Source of the DNA: Alteromonadaceae bacterium UBA2620
Lineage (GTDB): Bacteria; Pseudomonadota; Gammaproteobacteria; Enterobacterales; Alteromonadaceae
Direction: 5' to 3'
DNA: 64,000 bases
Assembly (NCBI GenBank): GCA_002339125.1
Contig: DDJQ01000148.1
Location: 1 to 64,000 of the forward strand
Position 1 is the stretch's first letter; each line of letters starts with the position of its first letter. Both the position numbers and the translations under genes were made by a program. The notes under the pieces are model-generated. The model did no database searches. It was not told the origin of the DNA and was given only the letters and a program-made list of their open reading frames with translations. Shown here one piece after another: positions 1 to 8,467 of the stretch.

Positions 1-100
1 ATAACTGATAATCTAAACATTTGCAGACAGCCTGAAACTATTTCTCTAAAGTCTCCTTCTCGCTCAAAGCGGTCAGCCTTTGTTTTCGAACCTAAGCAGT

Positions 101-454
101 TCAGCTTTGCGGTAACTCCCCTTTACCCAGCAAACAAAGCTCACAGTCTTTTACCGATAACGCTTTAGCGTACTCACACTCGAGCCTGGCGAAGTCTTCC
201 GCCGTGACACAATAGACTTTTTTGATTTGGTGCTTATCGACCAGAGCGAGAAGCTCACTGGCATAGCGCAATTGCGCACCAAACATATAAGTGCGGTGAT
301 GCCAGGGCTCTTCGTTCAGTACGTATAAGGGGGCGAACTTTGGTGAGTTGTTCAGATATTCAAGCAGTTGGTAAGAGGCGATATCCGTACCTACCGCAAT
401 CACAGGGAGCGGGGCAGGGCGAAACCATTTTTTTATAAAGTCCGGCAATCCCAT
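101..454 (-). CDS. Hypothetical protein, Rossmann-like sugar-nucleotide-enzyme N-domain
   Basis: The 117-residue product starts at an ATG with no clear ribosome binding site. A short amphipathic N-terminus (MGLPDFIKKWF) is followed by a beta-alpha pattern (PVIAVGTDIASYQLLEYL, then PLYVLNEEPWHHRT, then VYCVTAEDF). This resembles the CoA-binding-like domain that precedes sugar-nucleotide dehydratase/epimerase domains in polysaccharide enzymes, but no catalytic domain follows. It could be a stand-alone nucleotide-binding protein. It stands alone, with no operon partner in view. The family assignment is an inference from fold pattern; the reading frame looks genuine because it is long and compositionally protein-like. 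Confidence 0.6.
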   Translation of the reverse strand: MGLPDFIKKWFRPAPLPVIAVGTDIASYQLLEYLNNSPKFAPLYVLNEEPWHHRTYMFGAQLRYASELLALVDKHQIKKVYCVTAEDFARLECEYAKALSVKDCELCLLGKGELPQS

Positions 455-664
455 CAGAAAAGATTCTTAGTCTGAAGTAATGGCATCATAGCGCAAATTG
501 CCTTGAGCTAAAGTCTTAATTATGCGGTACTACTCACTAGTTAACATTCTGCTGTCTCATTCTGGCTGTTTTTCATCCCTGACGTTATTTATTGAGTATA
601 AAGCGTCGTTTATGCCAGATTAAGGCCGATCTTATGGACTTTTTTCTTGTTAGGATTACACCCC

Positions 665-1573
665 ATGCACTTTGTTAAAAAACTTGGCGGGCTGATTCTG
701 CTGACGTTGCTATGCAATGGCGGTCTGGCCGCGTCTGAAGATGCCGCTATCGAAGACTCGCCAAATCGTGATTTAACCGGCTTTGAGGGCCTGAATGAGC
801 GACTCCCCCTTTGGGAAGCAGGAGTGGGCGGCGGCATGATAGAGTCACCGAATTATCCGGCCTCATCAGAGCGCAATTTTGTAGCCCTGGCATTACCTTA
901 TGTTATTTATCGCGGTGATATTTTTCGTGTGGGCGGCAGAGGGGGAGCAAGAGCCGTATTCCTCGAAAATGACAGGCTGGAACTGGATATGAGTTTTGGC
1001 GGAGCCTTTGCTGCAGACAGCGATGACAATACCGTTCGCGAAGGGATGCCTGAGCTCGACTATCTGGTTGAGATTGGCCCACAGCTGATCTACAAAATTA
1101 AAGACTTTTCTTTTAGCGGGGGCGGCAACTCGCGCCTGAATGCCCGGCTTCAGGCGCGCGCCGTCTTTTCTACCGATTTTGGTGGTTTTGATGGCAGAGG
1201 GTTTGTTTTTGAGCCGACCCTGACCTATCAGCAACGGGGCGTTTTTCTGCCAGATACAGGTTTTAGCCTGGCCCTCAGAACAACCTGGGCCACCGAAAAG
1301 TTACATGATTACTTCTATGAGGTAACGCCGGAATATGCCACAACGGTCAGGCCTGCCTACGATGCGAAAAGTGGCTACCTGGGCGCAGAGTTGTCGGCTG
1401 GATTGGCCTTCCCGGTAGTTAAAAACGTGCGGGGCTTTTTAACCACATCGGTACAATTTAATAGTGGTTCTGCGAATGAAAACAGTCCGCTTTTTGAGAA
1501 AGATGTGACCTATAGTGTGGGTGTCGGGTTTGTTTGGCGTGCCTATAAAAGCGACGCTAAAGCCACCTGGTAA
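665..1573 (+). CDS. MipA/OmpV family outer-membrane protein
   Basis: The product is a predicted outer-membrane beta-barrel of the MipA/OmpV family. I chose ATG 665 because an AGGA motif lies about 10 bases upstream and the sequence after it is a typical signal peptide (MHFVKKLGGLILLTLL... ending near GLAAS, cleavage about residue 22). An in-frame TTG at 647 is less likely. The mature part alternates short polar turns with amphipathic beta strands (for example LPYVIYRGDIFRVGGRGG) and includes the family-typical pattern of a glycine-rich first strand after PLWEAGVGGG. Family members scaffold peptidoglycan enzymes (MipA) or act as osmo- or antibiotic-linked porins (OmpV); the role here is unknown. 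A strong terminator follows. Confidence 0.8.
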   Translation: MHFVKKLGGLILLTLLCNGGLAASEDAAIEDSPNRDLTGFEGLNERLPLWEAGVGGGMIESPNYPASSERNFVALALPYVIYRGDIFRVGGRGGARAVFLENDRLELDMSFGGAFAADSDDNTVREGMPELDYLVEIGPQLIYKIKDFSFSGGGNSRLNARLQARAVFSTDFGGFDGRGFVFEPTLTYQQRGVFLPDTGFSLALRTTWATEKLHDYFYEVTPEYATTVRPAYDAKSGYLGAELSAGLAFPVVKNVRGFLTTSVQFNSGSANENSPLFEKDVTYSVGVGFVWRAYKSDAKATW

Positions 1574-1591
1574 AGCTAATAAAAAAGCAAG

Positions 1592-1614
1592 AAGCCGCTG
1601 ACTGCGGCTTTTTT
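1592..1614 (+). terminator. Rho-independent terminator after the MipA/OmpV-like gene
   Basis: A GC-rich stem AAGCCGC/GCGGCTT with a 5-base loop (TGACT) is followed by a run of T. It sits 19 bases after the stop codon and just before the convergent metallo-hydrolase gene. Confidence 0.8.
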
Positions 1615-1624
1615 CTGGTAGACG

Positions 1625-2269
1625 TTAGCCAAATTTGGCGTCTGCCACAAATGGGTTGGTTGAGCGTTCGTGCCCAATGCTGGTGGTTGGGCCGTGGCCA
1701 GGGTATACCGTCATTTCATCTGGTAGTGTGAACAGCTTTTCACGGATCGCTTCAATTAATTGCTGATGGTTGCCCTGAGGAAAGTCGGTACGGCCAATTG
1801 AACCAGCAAATATAATATCGCCCACAATCACTTTATTGCTGCTGCGCTCAACCAGGGCAACGTGGCCAGGTGTATGCCCGGGACAGTGAAGAATTTCCAG
1901 CGTCAGATTACCCACCGAAATGGTATCATCCTCGGTTAACCACTGGTTCGGGCTGAAAGGCTGAGCCGGAGGAAAGCCAAACATCTGGCTCTGTTGCATC
2001 AAGGCATCCAGCCAGAACTTGTCGCCAATGTGCGGGCCAATGATGGGCACGTTGTAATGGGCGGCCACAGCGGTAGTGCCGCCAACATGGTCGAGATGCC
2101 CATGGGTGAGAATAATTTTTTCGATGATCACCTGATGCTCACTTACCGCTTTATAAAGCTTATCTTCATCGCCGCCCGGGTCGACCAGTGCACCTTTCAT
2201 GGTGTCGGGATCCCAGATTAAAGAACAGTTCTGAGCAAATGGCGTTACAGGAATAACAAGTATTTTCAC
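1625..2269 (-). CDS. gloC: MBL-fold hydrolase, glyoxalase II type (GloC/YcbL-like)
   Basis: This is a 214-residue single-domain metallo-beta-lactamase-fold protein, the usual size of the short YcbL/GloC hydroxyacylglutathione hydrolases, which cleave S-lactoylglutathione in methylglyoxal detoxification. The metal-binding motif THGHLDH places His56, His58, Asp60 and His61; further ligands are in HCPGHTPGH, GDIIFAGSIGRTD and VYPGHGPTT. There is no C-terminal substrate-binding helical domain as in GloB, which fits the short type. The start is a GTG (2267-2269); no better ATG lies upstream. It is cytoplasmic (no signal peptide) and apparently monocistronic. A related thioesterase or persulfide role cannot be excluded. 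Confidence 0.85.
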   Translation of the reverse strand: MKILVIPVTPFAQNCSLIWDPDTMKGALVDPGGDEDKLYKAVSEHQVIIEKIILTHGHLDHVGGTTAVAAHYNVPIIGPHIGDKFWLDALMQQSQMFGFPPAQPFSPNQWLTEDDTISVGNLTLEILHCPGHTPGHVALVERSSNKVIVGDIIFAGSIGRTDFPQGNHQQLIEAIREKLFTLPDEMTVYPGHGPTTSIGHERSTNPFVADAKFG

Positions 2270-2514
2270 AATCGTATCTGGCCAGGAAATTTGTTGTTAT
2301 GTTAGCAGGAAATATTCGTCGATGTCACAATCAGGCGCGTCTCTGTGGGTGAACATTTGGTGCGTTGATTTTCTGAGAGTTTTTAAGGTATTTATACTAA
2401 AGTTCAATAAATCAGGGTTTGTCTGGCTATACCTGATTATTCGCATCAATATGCACCTGCTTCAACTACTACCAATATAATAATAATGAAATTTATCGTA
2501 TGCAGGAGACGAAA

Positions 2515-2736
2515 GTGGACGTTTCTCGGGAAGATCTCAAGATCATCATCATGGATTTGCTCGACGCTGGCCAGTTTATCAGTGACGAGTCGTTTAACAC
2601 GGCTTGTGAGTGCAGTGTTTGCAAAGAGAAAGCAGTAAAGGTGGGGTTGGATATTGTGCATAAAGAAGACTGTCCGGTAGGGCGGGCTTGTGATGCACTG
2701 GGGTATGTTTTCAGAGGCTTTGCCAAAGAGGCCTGA
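2515..2736 (+). CDS. Small cysteine-rich protein of unknown function
   Basis: A small ORF of 73 residues when started at GTG 2515, which has an AGGAG six bases upstream; the in-frame ATG at 2500 has no ribosome binding site. The middle carries a cysteine cluster (ACECSVCKEK, then a further Cys in KEDCPVGRACDAL), so metal or redox chemistry is possible but not shown. No membrane segment or signal peptide is present. I do not recognise the family. A clear hairpin terminator follows immediately, supporting a real, separately transcribed gene. Confidence 0.6.
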   Translation: MDVSREDLKIIIMDLLDAGQFISDESFNTACECSVCKEKAVKVGLDIVHKEDCPVGRACDALGYVFRGFAKEA

Positions 2737-2760
2737 TAGTAACCTTAAAAAGTAACTAAA

Positions 2761-2799
2761 AAAAAGCACTCAGTGGTTCAGGCCAGTGAGTGCTTTTTA
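2761..2799. terminator. Bidirectional terminator
   Basis: Inverted repeat AAAAAGCACTCA/TGAGTGCTTTTT (one internal mismatch in a 16-base stem) with A-tract and T-tract at the two ends. It can stop transcription from both sides, between the small cysteine-rich gene and the convergent DPP-IV-like peptidase. Confidence 0.85.
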
Positions 2800-2812
2800 G
2801 TGCCGGGTGGAT

Positions 2813-5017
2813 CTACTTCACATCAAAATGTCTGTCGAAGAAATTTGTTATGGTGTGATACAAATGTATACCTGTCTGCTTGCCGCGGATGCTGTGTTTT
2901 TTGCCAGGATAGTCCATTACCTCGAAAGGTTTTGCGGCATCCTGTAAGTGTTTGTACAGTTTGGTACTGTGGGTAAACAACACGTTATCGTCGGCCATTC
3001 CGTGATAGATCAGCAGCGGGCCTTGCAGTCCCTCTGCATAAGGGAATACCGATGACGCTTCATAGGCATCGCTATCGGTGTTCGGATTGCCCATATAGCG
3101 TTCGGTGTAGTGCGTGTCGTACAACCGCCAGGTGGTCACTGGTGCACCGGATACCCCGGCTTTAAAGTAATCACCGGCCTTAAACATGCTCATCAGCGTC
3201 ATGTAACCGCCATAGCTGTGACCGTATACGCCGATGCGCTCTTTATCCACATAGGGCAGGGTGTGGAGGAATTTAACGCCGCTTACCTGATCGTCAACTT
3301 CTACGCTGCCCATCGCTTTGTAGATAGGTTCCTCGAACGCCTTGCCACGGTAATTTGAGCCACGGTTATCAATGCTGAACACCACGTAGCCTTTGCTTAC
3401 CCAGTGCTGCATCAGCAGGCCACGGTTGCCGCCCCAGGCGTTATTGACTACCTGCGCGTGAGGACCACCATACAGGTAAACAATCACCGGATGCTTGCCT
3501 TTCAGCTCTGCCGGCTTGTAAAGGCGATAATGCAGGTCAATGCCGTCGTCATTGGTGATGGTGCCAAACTCAGGCTCTACCCAGTCGCTAAGGTAAGGCG
3601 TAAGCGGGTGGTTTTCATCCAGCGCGTTTTCTTCCAGCCAGGTGAGCTGCTTGCCGTCGGCGCTGTGCAAACTTACCTGAGTAGGACGGTTTGCGGTAGA
3701 AGAGCTATCCACATAAATTGACGCATCGCGGCTAAAACTGATGCCGTGCATGCCGTCGCGATCGGTCAGGCGCTGTGGTTTGCTGCCTTCCAGATCAGTC
3801 ACATATAAATGGCGTTCCAGCGGCGTGTCCATACGGCCGGTAAAGTATACCTGGCCGGTTTTATCGTTAACCGCTTCCAGTTCGTCCACTACCCATTCAC
3901 CTGCAGTCAGCTGACGGATCAGCTTGCCTTCATTGCTGAACAGATAAAGATGTTTAAAGCCGTCGCGCTCGGACGCCCAGATAAAATGTTTACCATCGGC
4001 TAAAAAGGTAAAGTCGTCATGCAGGTTAACCCAGGTATCCGACTGCTCTTTAAGCACCAGTTTCTGCTGCTGGTTATTTACGTTGTAGCTGCGCAGCTCC
4101 AGCTGTTGCTGGTCACGGCTTTGCCACTGATAGGTAAAGTGCTCGCTGTCAGGCATCCATTTGCCGCGGGCAATATAAATATCCTGCTCTTTACCGGTAT
4201 CAATCCACTGACGTTCGCCGCTTGCAATGTTCTGTACAGCCAGTTTGATGGTGACATTAGGCGTCCCCGCTTTGGGGTACTTCTGCTCGATCATCTTGAT
4301 CTCGTCAGCATAGATTTCTGAGCGGGTAATCACTTCAACCGGCGCTTCATCCACTTCGGTAAAGGCAATGTAAGACTCATCCTGAGACCACCAGTAGCCG
4401 GTCATGCGGTTCATTTCTTCCTGCGCAACAAACTCGGCCATACCGTATTTGATGTTGCCACCGCCTTTAGTGGTAATCGCCGTTTCCTTGCCAGACCCGA
4501 TATGTTTGATGTACAGGTTCTGGTCGCGAATAAACGAGATATAGTTACCTTTGGGCGATAACTTAATATCGGTTTCAAAGGCTTCGGTATCGAGTAACTG
4601 GCGGGCACCGGGCTTACCTAACTGGTGATAAAATACATCGCCGCCCATAGGGAATAACAGCGCTTTGCCGTCGGCCGACCATTGATAACTAACAATTCCG
4701 CTGCCGGATAAGCGCATGCGCTCACGGCGCGCTTTTTCTTCGTCAGAAAGGGTCTCTTCGCCACTGGATAAGTCATCGGAATCAAACAACAATCGCGAGG
4801 TGCCTGAGGCAATGTTGTATTCCCACAGGTCGAGGCGCTCGTAGTCAGACTGTTTTCCTTGCAGGTAGGTCACGCGTTGGCCGTCGGGGGCCACCTGCAG
4901 GTTTCTGGGAGAACTACCGTCCAGTGACGGCGACGCATAAATCCGTTCGATGGTCAGCTTTTCAGCGGCTACCGTGTTTGTGAGCATAAGGGCTCCAAGT
5001 ATTAAAGCTTTTTTCAT
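2813..5017 (-). CDS. S9B dipeptidyl-peptidase IV-like serine exopeptidase
   Basis: This 734-residue secreted protease has a signal peptide (MKKALILGALMLTNTVAA), an N-terminal beta-propeller with repeated strands (about residues 30-480), and a C-terminal alpha/beta-hydrolase domain. The nucleophile motif GHSYGG places Ser601; the Asp is in GMADDNVLF and the His in GKKHSIRG. The propeller carries the AQEEMNR double-Glu motif that in DPP-IV enzymes holds the substrate N-terminus. Family members remove Xaa-Pro or Xaa-Ala dipeptides from peptide N-termini, here most likely in the periplasm for peptide scavenging. Length fits the bacterial DPP-IV family (about 720-750). Monocistronic, bounded by a terminator. 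Confidence 0.88.
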   Translation of the reverse strand: MKKALILGALMLTNTVAAEKLTIERIYASPSLDGSSPRNLQVAPDGQRVTYLQGKQSDYERLDLWEYNIASGTSRLLFDSDDLSSGEETLSDEEKARRERMRLSGSGIVSYQWSADGKALLFPMGGDVFYHQLGKPGARQLLDTEAFETDIKLSPKGNYISFIRDQNLYIKHIGSGKETAITTKGGGNIKYGMAEFVAQEEMNRMTGYWWSQDESYIAFTEVDEAPVEVITRSEIYADEIKMIEQKYPKAGTPNVTIKLAVQNIASGERQWIDTGKEQDIYIARGKWMPDSEHFTYQWQSRDQQQLELRSYNVNNQQQKLVLKEQSDTWVNLHDDFTFLADGKHFIWASERDGFKHLYLFSNEGKLIRQLTAGEWVVDELEAVNDKTGQVYFTGRMDTPLERHLYVTDLEGSKPQRLTDRDGMHGISFSRDASIYVDSSSTANRPTQVSLHSADGKQLTWLEENALDENHPLTPYLSDWVEPEFGTITNDDGIDLHYRLYKPAELKGKHPVIVYLYGGPHAQVVNNAWGGNRGLLMQHWVSKGYVVFSIDNRGSNYRGKAFEEPIYKAMGSVEVDDQVSGVKFLHTLPYVDKERIGVYGHSYGGYMTLMSMFKAGDYFKAGVSGAPVTTWRLYDTHYTERYMGNPNTDSDAYEASSVFPYAEGLQGPLLIYHGMADDNVLFTHSTKLYKHLQDAAKPFEVMDYPGKKHSIRGKQTGIHLYHTITNFFDRHFDVK

Positions 5018-5154
5018 GGATACGCTATTATCTGTCGTTATTAGGGCTTGCTTACTGCACGTATTTGCTCTGAAATACGTATAAACAAGTTGTTGTTATA
5101 CAGGAGAACCCGGCAGTGTGCGGGCTCCATATTAAAGCTAGAGGATGACACAAT

Positions 5155-5787
5155 TTGGCAGTATTAAAAAGCGCACTTATCCTGGGAGCCAGTGGATTGG
5201 TAGGGCAGAACCTGCTGAGGCTGCTGTTACTCGATCCCCGCTATGAATCGGTCACTTGCCTGGTCCGGCGTCCACTGGGGCGGCAGCACTATCAGGATCC
5301 AGATAACAAGCTGCGGCCGGTGGTGATTGATTTTGATAACCTGGATGAGTATCAGGGGTATTTTTCGGTTGATCATGTGTACTGTTGCCTGGGAACCACG
5401 CTAAAGAAAGCCGGTGACATCAGCGCCTTTCGTAAGGTGGATTTTGAATATGTTCACGTCGCGGCCCAGTTAGCCAGGGCACAGCGGGCTGGTGGATTTG
5501 TATGGATTTCCTCGGTAGGTGCCAATGCTAAAAGTAAAAACTATTACCTGCGTGTGAAAGGTGAACTGGAAAACGCCATCATGCGCATGCCGCAGTTGCC
5601 CAATGCCGCTGCAGTAAGGCCGGGCGTGTTAATTGGCGAACGGGCTAACGATAATCGCCCGCTGGAGCGGGTTGGGGCAAGCATAATGCAACTGCTGAAA
5701 CCACTGCTGGTTGGCCGGCTTAAAAAATACCGTGCGGTATATCCTCACCAGGTGGCCCGGGAAATGATGCGCTACCAGACTTTCTGA
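5155..5787 (+). CDS. NAD(P)-binding Rossmann-fold protein (HTATIP2/YwnB-like)
   Basis: A 210-residue atypical short-chain dehydrogenase-type protein. The dinucleotide-binding motif GASGLVG is at residues 10-16, and later landmarks are DHVYCCLGTTLKKAG and the FVWISSVGA strand, followed by YYLRVKGELE, which holds a YxxxK pair. This resembles the HTATIP2/oxidoreductase family of NAD(P)H-binding proteins, usually of unknown substrate. The start is a TTG at 5155 with GAGG about 10 bases upstream. Its TGA overlaps the ATG of the methyltransferase gene (TGATG), so the two are translationally coupled, an arrangement that does not by itself reveal function. Confidence 0.75.
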   Translation: MAVLKSALILGASGLVGQNLLRLLLLDPRYESVTCLVRRPLGRQHYQDPDNKLRPVVIDFDNLDEYQGYFSVDHVYCCLGTTLKKAGDISAFRKVDFEYVHVAAQLARAQRAGGFVWISSVGANAKSKNYYLRVKGELENAIMRMPQLPNAAAVRPGVLIGERANDNRPLERVGASIMQLLKPLLVGRLKKYRAVYPHQVAREMMRYQTF

Positions 5788-6530
5788 TGAGTAAGTTTTC
5801 TAAGCAACCCAAAGGGTTTCAGTGTAAGCAGTTTTTTGTCGCCCACGACCAGTGCGCCATGAAGGTCTCTACCGACAGTCTGATTCTGGGCAGCTTCGTT
5901 GATACGACGAATGCCAGCTCTATGCTGGATGTGGGGACCGGGTCGGGCATTCTGGCGCTGATGATGGCACAAAAAAGTGCGCCTGATGCTGCCATTACTG
6001 CCATTGATATCGATCCGGGCGCGATTGCTCAGGCCAGACACAACGCGGCTAACAGTTCGTGGCCAGAAAAAGTTCGGGTAGAGCAAAGCCCGCTGCAGGA
6101 GACGGATCATCAGCAGCAATATGACCTGATAGTATCGAACCCGCCGTATTTTGCGGATGCCGTAAGCCCTACCCGCGCTTATGCGTCTATGTCTGACAGC
6201 CGGGGCCTGGCGCGCACGGAACAAACGCTTACTATTGATGATTTTTTTGCACAAACTGCCGTACTTAGCCATGCGGGGAGCAGGCTTTACTGTATGTATC
6301 CAATTGCCAGGGAAGCGGAAGTGTTTAACAGTGCCTTGCAATCAGGCTGGCTTGTAAAGCAGAGTCTTAGCGTACGGCATAACGCCAGTTCTGCGCCCTA
6401 CCTCGGCGTGTATTGCTTTGTGCGTGTACCAGAAACGGTAGCAGTAGAAACGCTTACTATCCGAACCGGCGAAAATCAGTATACGGCGGAATATAAACAG
6501 CTATGTGCAGACTTTTACCTGAACTTTTGA
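5787..6530 (+). CDS. trmN6: tRNA1(Val) (adenine(37)-N6)-methyltransferase TrmN6
   Basis: A 247-residue class I SAM-dependent methyltransferase. The N-terminal FxCKQFxVxHDxCAMKVSTD stretch is typical of the TrmN6/YfiC family, followed by the SAM-binding motif DVGTGSGILAL and the catalytic NPPY motif at about residues 118-121, characteristic of N6-adenine methylation. The enzyme makes m6A37 in tRNA1(Val). It overlaps the upstream NAD(P)-binding gene by one base and is followed by a strong terminator, so the pair forms a two-gene operon. Size matches the family (about 245). Confidence 0.9.
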   Translation: MSKFSKQPKGFQCKQFFVAHDQCAMKVSTDSLILGSFVDTTNASSMLDVGTGSGILALMMAQKSAPDAAITAIDIDPGAIAQARHNAANSSWPEKVRVEQSPLQETDHQQQYDLIVSNPPYFADAVSPTRAYASMSDSRGLARTEQTLTIDDFFAQTAVLSHAGSRLYCMYPIAREAEVFNSALQSGWLVKQSLSVRHNASSAPYLGVYCFVRVPETVAVETLTIRTGENQYTAEYKQLCADFYLNF

Positions 6531-6544
6531 AAAGTAACAGGCAC

Positions 6545-6573
6545 AAAAAAAGCGCGATGGACGCGCTTTTTTT
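6545..6573. terminator. Bidirectional terminator between trmN6 and exbD
   Basis: Perfect A-tract/stem/T-tract arrangement: AAAAAAAGCGCG and CGCGCTTTTTTT around a short loop (ATGGA). It serves the converging trmN6 and exbD transcripts. Confidence 0.88.
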
Positions 6574-6591
6574 CTTGTCTTAAACCCTGAC

Positions 6592-6993
6592 TTAAGACTT
6601 AACCAGTACAGATACTTTACCAATACCTGCTTCTTTCGCCTGGTTCATTACTTCTACCACAACGCCGTGCTCAGTATTTTCGTGAGCCTGGATAGCTGCA
6701 GTGTCAGTTGGGTTTTCAGCTAAGTAAGTCTGAATGTTCGCGATAACACGACGGATGTCGACTTCACGGCCATTCATCACAATCGTACCTGTCTCGTCGA
6801 TACGAATAGACAGAGATTTACTTGGCTGGTTTGATGCGTTTTTGTTTTCTGGGCGATTAACATCCAGACCTTTCTCTTTAACGAATGATGTCGTTACGAT
6901 AAAGAAGATCAGCATGATGAACACAATGTCCAACATGGGCGTCATGTCGACCTGGGCTTCGTCATCCCCAGAAGTATGCTTTTTTCTTTTCAT
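6592..6993 (-). CDS. exbD: ExbD/TolR-type biopolymer transport protein (stand-alone)
   Basis: The 133-residue protein has the standard ExbD layout: a short cytoplasmic basic N-terminus, one membrane helix (about residues 20-40) containing the conserved proton-path aspartate in MTPMLDIVF (Asp22), and a periplasmic domain of about 90 residues. ExbD works with ExbB to energise TonB, or in the TolQR/AglRS relatives to power other processes. Unusually there is no exbB/motA-like or tonB gene on either side; both neighbours face other directions or belong to other operons. It may therefore partner with an ExbB encoded elsewhere, perhaps to energise the many TonB-dependent receptors such a genome needs. 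Confidence 0.88.
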   Translation of the reverse strand: MKRKKHTSGDDEAQVDMTPMLDIVFIMLIFFIVTTSFVKEKGLDVNRPENKNASNQPSKSLSIRIDETGTIVMNGREVDIRRVIANIQTYLAENPTDTAAIQAHENTEHGVVVEVMNQAKEAGIGKVSVLVKS

Positions 6994-7128
6994 TTCGTTT
7001 TCTTGTCTCTAACACTTGTCTGCCTAGTATACTGTTTGTAACAAAAATATGTAGTAATTTGTACAAACAATATTACCAAAAGCGATAAACTTACTGACTT
7101 AATCGTTCACTTTCGTTAGAAAGCAACA

Positions 7129-7935
7129 TCATTTTGCGGACAGCGCCACACCCAGTTGGTAAAAATACAACTTAAATGCTTCGTTTAGCTGCTGTCTCAA
7201 AATACCATGAGGATAAATGCCAAGTCTAGCCTCTACCGACATTTTTGTCCCCTGCACTAAAAATGCGTTCTTAATGTCCTGATCCTGAATGCACGCTTCA
7301 AAGGCTCTCGCCGCCATTTCCGGAGGAGATGCAAAGTAAAAGCTTTTCAATGCCTTATCGGCCTCAACTGAACGTAAAACATAATCGTTTGGGGCGCTAC
7401 CATCGGCATCTAAAAACATCAGTTGAAAGCAATCTGCCAGGCGCAGATTCAAAGGATGTTCGACCAGTTCAGCATCATCAAGCCAGGCCTGGGAGGCAAA
7501 AAGCAAGGGTTTAGGCGCGCTTAAAAAGCGTTGGCTGATGTAATGGTCGAAGGCATGAAACCACTCATGGGCCAGCGCGCCGCCGCCGGCATTTTTAGCC
7601 AGTGCCAGCTGGCGTTTAGCGGGATGATAATGGGCATTGGCGTGTTTCTGGCCGCCGGTGCCAAAGGCAAGAGACAGCGAGCCATTCAGCGATACTACCC
7701 GCTCGTTGATCTGCAATATATCAATCAGGTCATATAATGCATCAAAGAACAGGTTAGCAGCTATTTGTTGTTCTGCGGCAGTTACCCAGCGGCCCACCGT
7801 AATAGACTGAAAGCCAAAGAGGCGGCGAATATCCTGAAAAGACACATCGGCACCATCACGATGGCTCTGACCATTGCGGTAGTATTGTTGGTGAAGTCGT
7901 CCGGCAGGAGGAGGACTTTTACCCTCAGAGCTCAC
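7129..7935 (-). CDS. CLCA_X/LPD1-type putative zincin
   Basis: A 268-residue protein resembling the gammaproteobacterial CLCA_X family (LPD1-like domain). It contains HEWFHAFDH (His123, Glu124, His127, His131), an HExxH-plus-His arrangement typical of zinc metallopeptidases, preceded by the glycine-rich segment [12 protein letters not shown] preceding [17 protein letters not shown] segment ([12 protein letters not shown]) is family-like. The start is a GTG that lies inside the flavodoxin gene, overlapping its end by 11 bases, so it is the last gene of a PhoD-like/flavodoxin/zincin operon. No signal peptide is seen, suggesting a cytoplasmic role; its substrate is unknown. The metallopeptidase activity is inferred from motif only. 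Confidence 0.75.
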   Translation of the reverse strand: MSSEGKSPPPAGRLHQQYYRNGQSHRDGADVSFQDIRRLFGFQSITVGRWVTAAEQQIAANLFFDALYDLIDILQINERVVSLNGSLSLAFGTGGQKHANAHYHPAKRQLALAKNAGGGALAHEWFHAFDHYISQRFLSAPKPLLFASQAWLDDAELVEHPLNLRLADCFQLMFLDADGSAPNDYVLRSVEADKALKSFYFASPPEMAARAFEACIQDQDIKNAFLVQGTKMSVEARLGIYPHGILRQQLNEAFKLYFYQLGVALSAK

Positions 7936-8467
7936 TGAGTTCGGTTACCAATTGGGTACACCAGGAAAGGATCCTGTCATCGGTTTGGTCGTATTGGTTC
8001 TCGTCATCCAGCGACAGACCCACAAAATGGGAGCCATCTTCGGTAAGCGCTTTGGACTGGGTAAACTCATAGCCCTGATTGGGCCAGTAACCAATAAACT
8101 GACATCCTGCTGGTGCGATGGCATCATGTAGCATTCCCAGCGCATCCTGAAACCAGTCTGCATAGCCCAACTGATCGCCCAAACCATACAGAGCAACAAT
8201 TTTGCCAGATAGATCGAGTTGGTGAACGTCGTCCCAGCTGGACTCCCAGTCTTCCTGCAGTTCGCCAAAGTCCCAGGTAGAAATACCCAGAATTAAAATG
8301 TCGTAGTCGGCAGTCTGACTCAGTGACACGTTCTGTATGTTATGCAGCTCCACAACCGGTTCGCCGAATAAGGCATTCAACTGGTCCTGAATTTTTTCAG
8401 CCGCCATTTCCGTATAACAGGTGGTTGAGCCATAAAACAGGCCAATTTTTAATCCGGTATCACTCAT
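7925..8467 (-). CDS. fldB: Flavodoxin, long-chain (FldB-like)
   Basis: A 180-residue long-chain flavodoxin. The FMN phosphate-binding loop is YGSTTCYTE near residues 13-21 (standard form TGxTxxxA), and the isoalloxazine-contacting segments are [12 protein letters not shown] and [16 protein letters not shown]. It shuttles one electron at low potential in the cytoplasm. In enteric bacteria FldB is the second flavodoxin, whose exact partner is unsettled; size and the unusual CYTE in the phosphate loop fit FldB better than FldA. The gene follows the PhoD-like phosphatase with zero spacing (TAA directly before ATG) and overlaps the zincin downstream. Confidence 0.85.
   Translation of the reverse strand: MSDTGLKIGLFYGSTTCYTEMAAEKIQDQLNALFGEPVVELHNIQNVSLSQTADYDILILGISTWDFGELQEDWESSWDDVHQLDLSGKIVALYGLGDQLGYADWFQDALGMLHDAIAPAGCQFIGYWPNQGYEFTQSKALTEDGSHFVGLSLDDENQYDQTDDRILSWCTQLVTELSEL

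Noticed and set aside
5772..6341. 189-codon open frame opposite trmN6
   Set aside because: Shadow of a well-supported gene; arginine-rich low-complexity translation without recognisable domain.
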